Below the pieces are notes generated by a model, which saw only the letters and a program-made list of their open reading frames with translations, did no database searches and was not told where the DNA came from. A stretch of 64,000 nucleotides of DNA, from contig CAUUHY010000001.1 in assembly GCA_963545265.1 (NCBI GenBank), positions 62,001 through 126,000 on the forward strand. The letters run 5' to 3'. Source of the stretch: CAJPPJ01 sp963545265. GTDB lineage: Bacteria; Bacillota_I; Bacilli_A; RF39; UBA660. A program made the position numbers and the translations under genes. Positions 63,001 to 64,000 of this stretch are shown here, in pieces; position 1 is the stretch's first letter, and each line of letters starts with the position of its first letter.

Positions 63001-63696
63001 GTGAATTATGAAGAAGCTAAAGAATATTATGGTGAAGAACTATGCAACTTATTAATTAAAATATATAATTTTTGTAAACAAAGTGGTTATGTGATATATC
63101 AACATGCTACTGATTTAGATTCTGCAAATAATATTTTGAAAAAAGGATTTATTTGTTCAACAATAGAAATAGATGACATTCCTAGTGAAATATTAGAAAA
63201 TGGTCCTATTGATTGTACATATGATGAGGATGGAGTAAAAACATTAATATATAGTGCCGGACAATGTCAGTTAAGACAAAATGGTATAAGGGATGAATTA
63301 TCTGATACTCAACACTTTTTTGAGAATACTTATTTCAATTTAGATTTTGGTAGTCTTACAGATCCAGATATTAATAGAAGTGGGTTTGGTGCAACTTGTA
63401 TTTTTGCAGTTTCTAAAGATTTTAGTGGATCAAGAGAATATAGACAATACGGAGTTGTTGAATCTCATTTTGATGATTGGGAAGAGCATGAAATTCCAGA
63501 GTCATTTTTTGAAAGACATATTATACCCAGTCAGTTTTGTATAGGATACTTAGATGTAAAAAGCAAGAGATTTGTTGCAAATCCTAATTTTCGATTTAAT
63601 TATGGAATAACTGATGAGTTTGCTCTTGGTAGAACTACATCAATTCAAAGAGATTTATCAGTTGAACTTGAAAATAATATTAGAAAAAGTAAATAG
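63001..63696 (+). CDS. Unknown protein with a possible ADP-ribosyltransferase-like start
   Basis: 231 residues from GTG 63001 with SD AGGAAGTGA; no ATG is in frame nearby. GYVIYQHATDLDSANNILKKGF resembles the H-x-T...IL..G entry of ART-fold proteins such as RNA 2'-phosphotransferase or DarT. Later SGFGATCIFAVSKDF and PSQFCIGYLDVKSKRFVANP are strand-rich. I see no clear catalytic Glu context, so the assignment is tentative. No signal or TM. Confidence 0.5.
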   Translation: MNYEEAKEYYGEELCNLLIKIYNFCKQSGYVIYQHATDLDSANNILKKGFICSTIEIDDIPSEILENGPIDCTYDEDGVKTLIYSAGQCQLRQNGIRDELSDTQHFFENTYFNLDFGSLTDPDINRSGFGATCIFAVSKDFSGSREYRQYGVVESHFDDWEEHEIPESFFERHIIPSQFCIGYLDVKSKRFVANPNFRFNYGITDEFALGRTTSIQRDLSVELENNIRKSK

Positions 63697-63722
63697 ATTG
63701 TATTTTGCAATCTTTTTTTGTT
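63692..63722 (+). terminator. Terminator after the 231-residue gene
   Basis: AGATTG and CAATCT pair across TATTTTG, followed by seven T. Confidence 0.75.
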
Positions 63723-63751
63723 TTAAATCCGTATGCATAAACGTATGTCAC

Positions 63752-64000
63752 CACATGGAGATTTTGATCATTTAGGTAATAGTTATAGTTTAGTAGATAA
63801 ATTTAAAGTTGATAAAGTTTATTTTAATCATAATTCTTATAATAAAAATGAATTAAGATTAATAAAAAAACTTAAGTATAAGAATATAAAGTATGAAAAA
63901 ATGTATACAATTAAAACTAAAAATTTTTATCTAAAAAACCTAAATTATATGAATACAGAGGATGAAAATGATGCATCTTTAGTTATTAATATTTTATATA
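63752..64000 (+). repeat. Second copy of the comEC segment, cut by the window end
   Basis: Identical to 61849-62097. The junction is preceded by CGTATGCATAAACGTATGTCAC, which is not in the first copy. The comEC frame here has no start and lacks all membrane segments, so at the 5' side it is a truncated copy. Confidence 0.95.

Overview
The window is very AT-rich, densely coded DNA from a low-GC Gram-positive bacterium. Support for this includes a T-box leader, purine-rich Shine-Dalgarno (SD) sites, TTGACA/TATAAT promoters with many extended -10 (TGnTATAAT) elements, a lipobox, a C-terminal sorting-like signal and the rimM-trmD and comEA-comEC pairs. UGA is a stop here: it ends rimM and several other intact genes, so the Mycoplasma code 4 does not apply. 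The gene set resembles uncultured gut Bacilli related to Mollicutes, such as the RF39-type lineages. That placement is an inference; no 16S gene is present.

Layout. 1-5.4 kb: partial DUF4272 gene, a NUDIX remnant, a GNAT acetyltransferase, glyS under a very short T-box leader, a PfkB kinase and a lone Smr domain. 5.4-20.3 kb: surface cluster. It holds a membrane-anchored Ig-like repeat protein, two paralogous exported proteins that share an HExTH motif, and a 2377-residue adhesin-like protein with nine Asp-rich thrombospondin-3-like segments, Rib-like repeats, a FIVAR-like region and an NPKTS/TM/basic tail. 20.4-28.5 kb: tRNA-Gly(UCC), a decayed gene, a degenerate ProA-like ALDH, and a minus-strand block (OB-fold protein, 1092-residue helical protein, two DUF4230 proteins, a coiled-coil protein, a TM2 protein).

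28.6-31 kb: recG, bracketed by two small structured RNA candidates with similar layout (promoter, two hairpins, single-stranded C-run, terminator). 31-47.7 kb: accessory/defence island. It holds a two-gene membrane module surrounded by decayed genes, a Fic plus DUF4365 pair, a complete type III restriction-modification system, relics of a type I specificity locus in both orientations, and a GmrSD-like DUF262/DUF1524 gene. A direct repeat of about 65 bp (30.84 and 36.13 kb), containing the terminator of the second small RNA, flanks the first 5.3 kb of the island.

47.7-53.6 kb: zinc-ribbon membrane protein, SPFH/SHOCT protein, macro, SWIM and HD proteins, then a Fur-family regulator with a perfect palindrome and a coupled peroxiredoxin. 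53.6-59.7 kb: DUF2974 lipase-like gene and the tightly packed rimM-trmD-coiled-coil-acyl-CoA ligase-AlkD-gpsA run. 59.7-64 kb: comEA, a frameshifted comEC, a decayed YhcG-type nuclease, a small protein with a possible ADP-ribosyltransferase-like start, and an exact second copy of part of comEC running off the window end. The competence pathway looks broken unless the frameshift is reversible or an assembly error.
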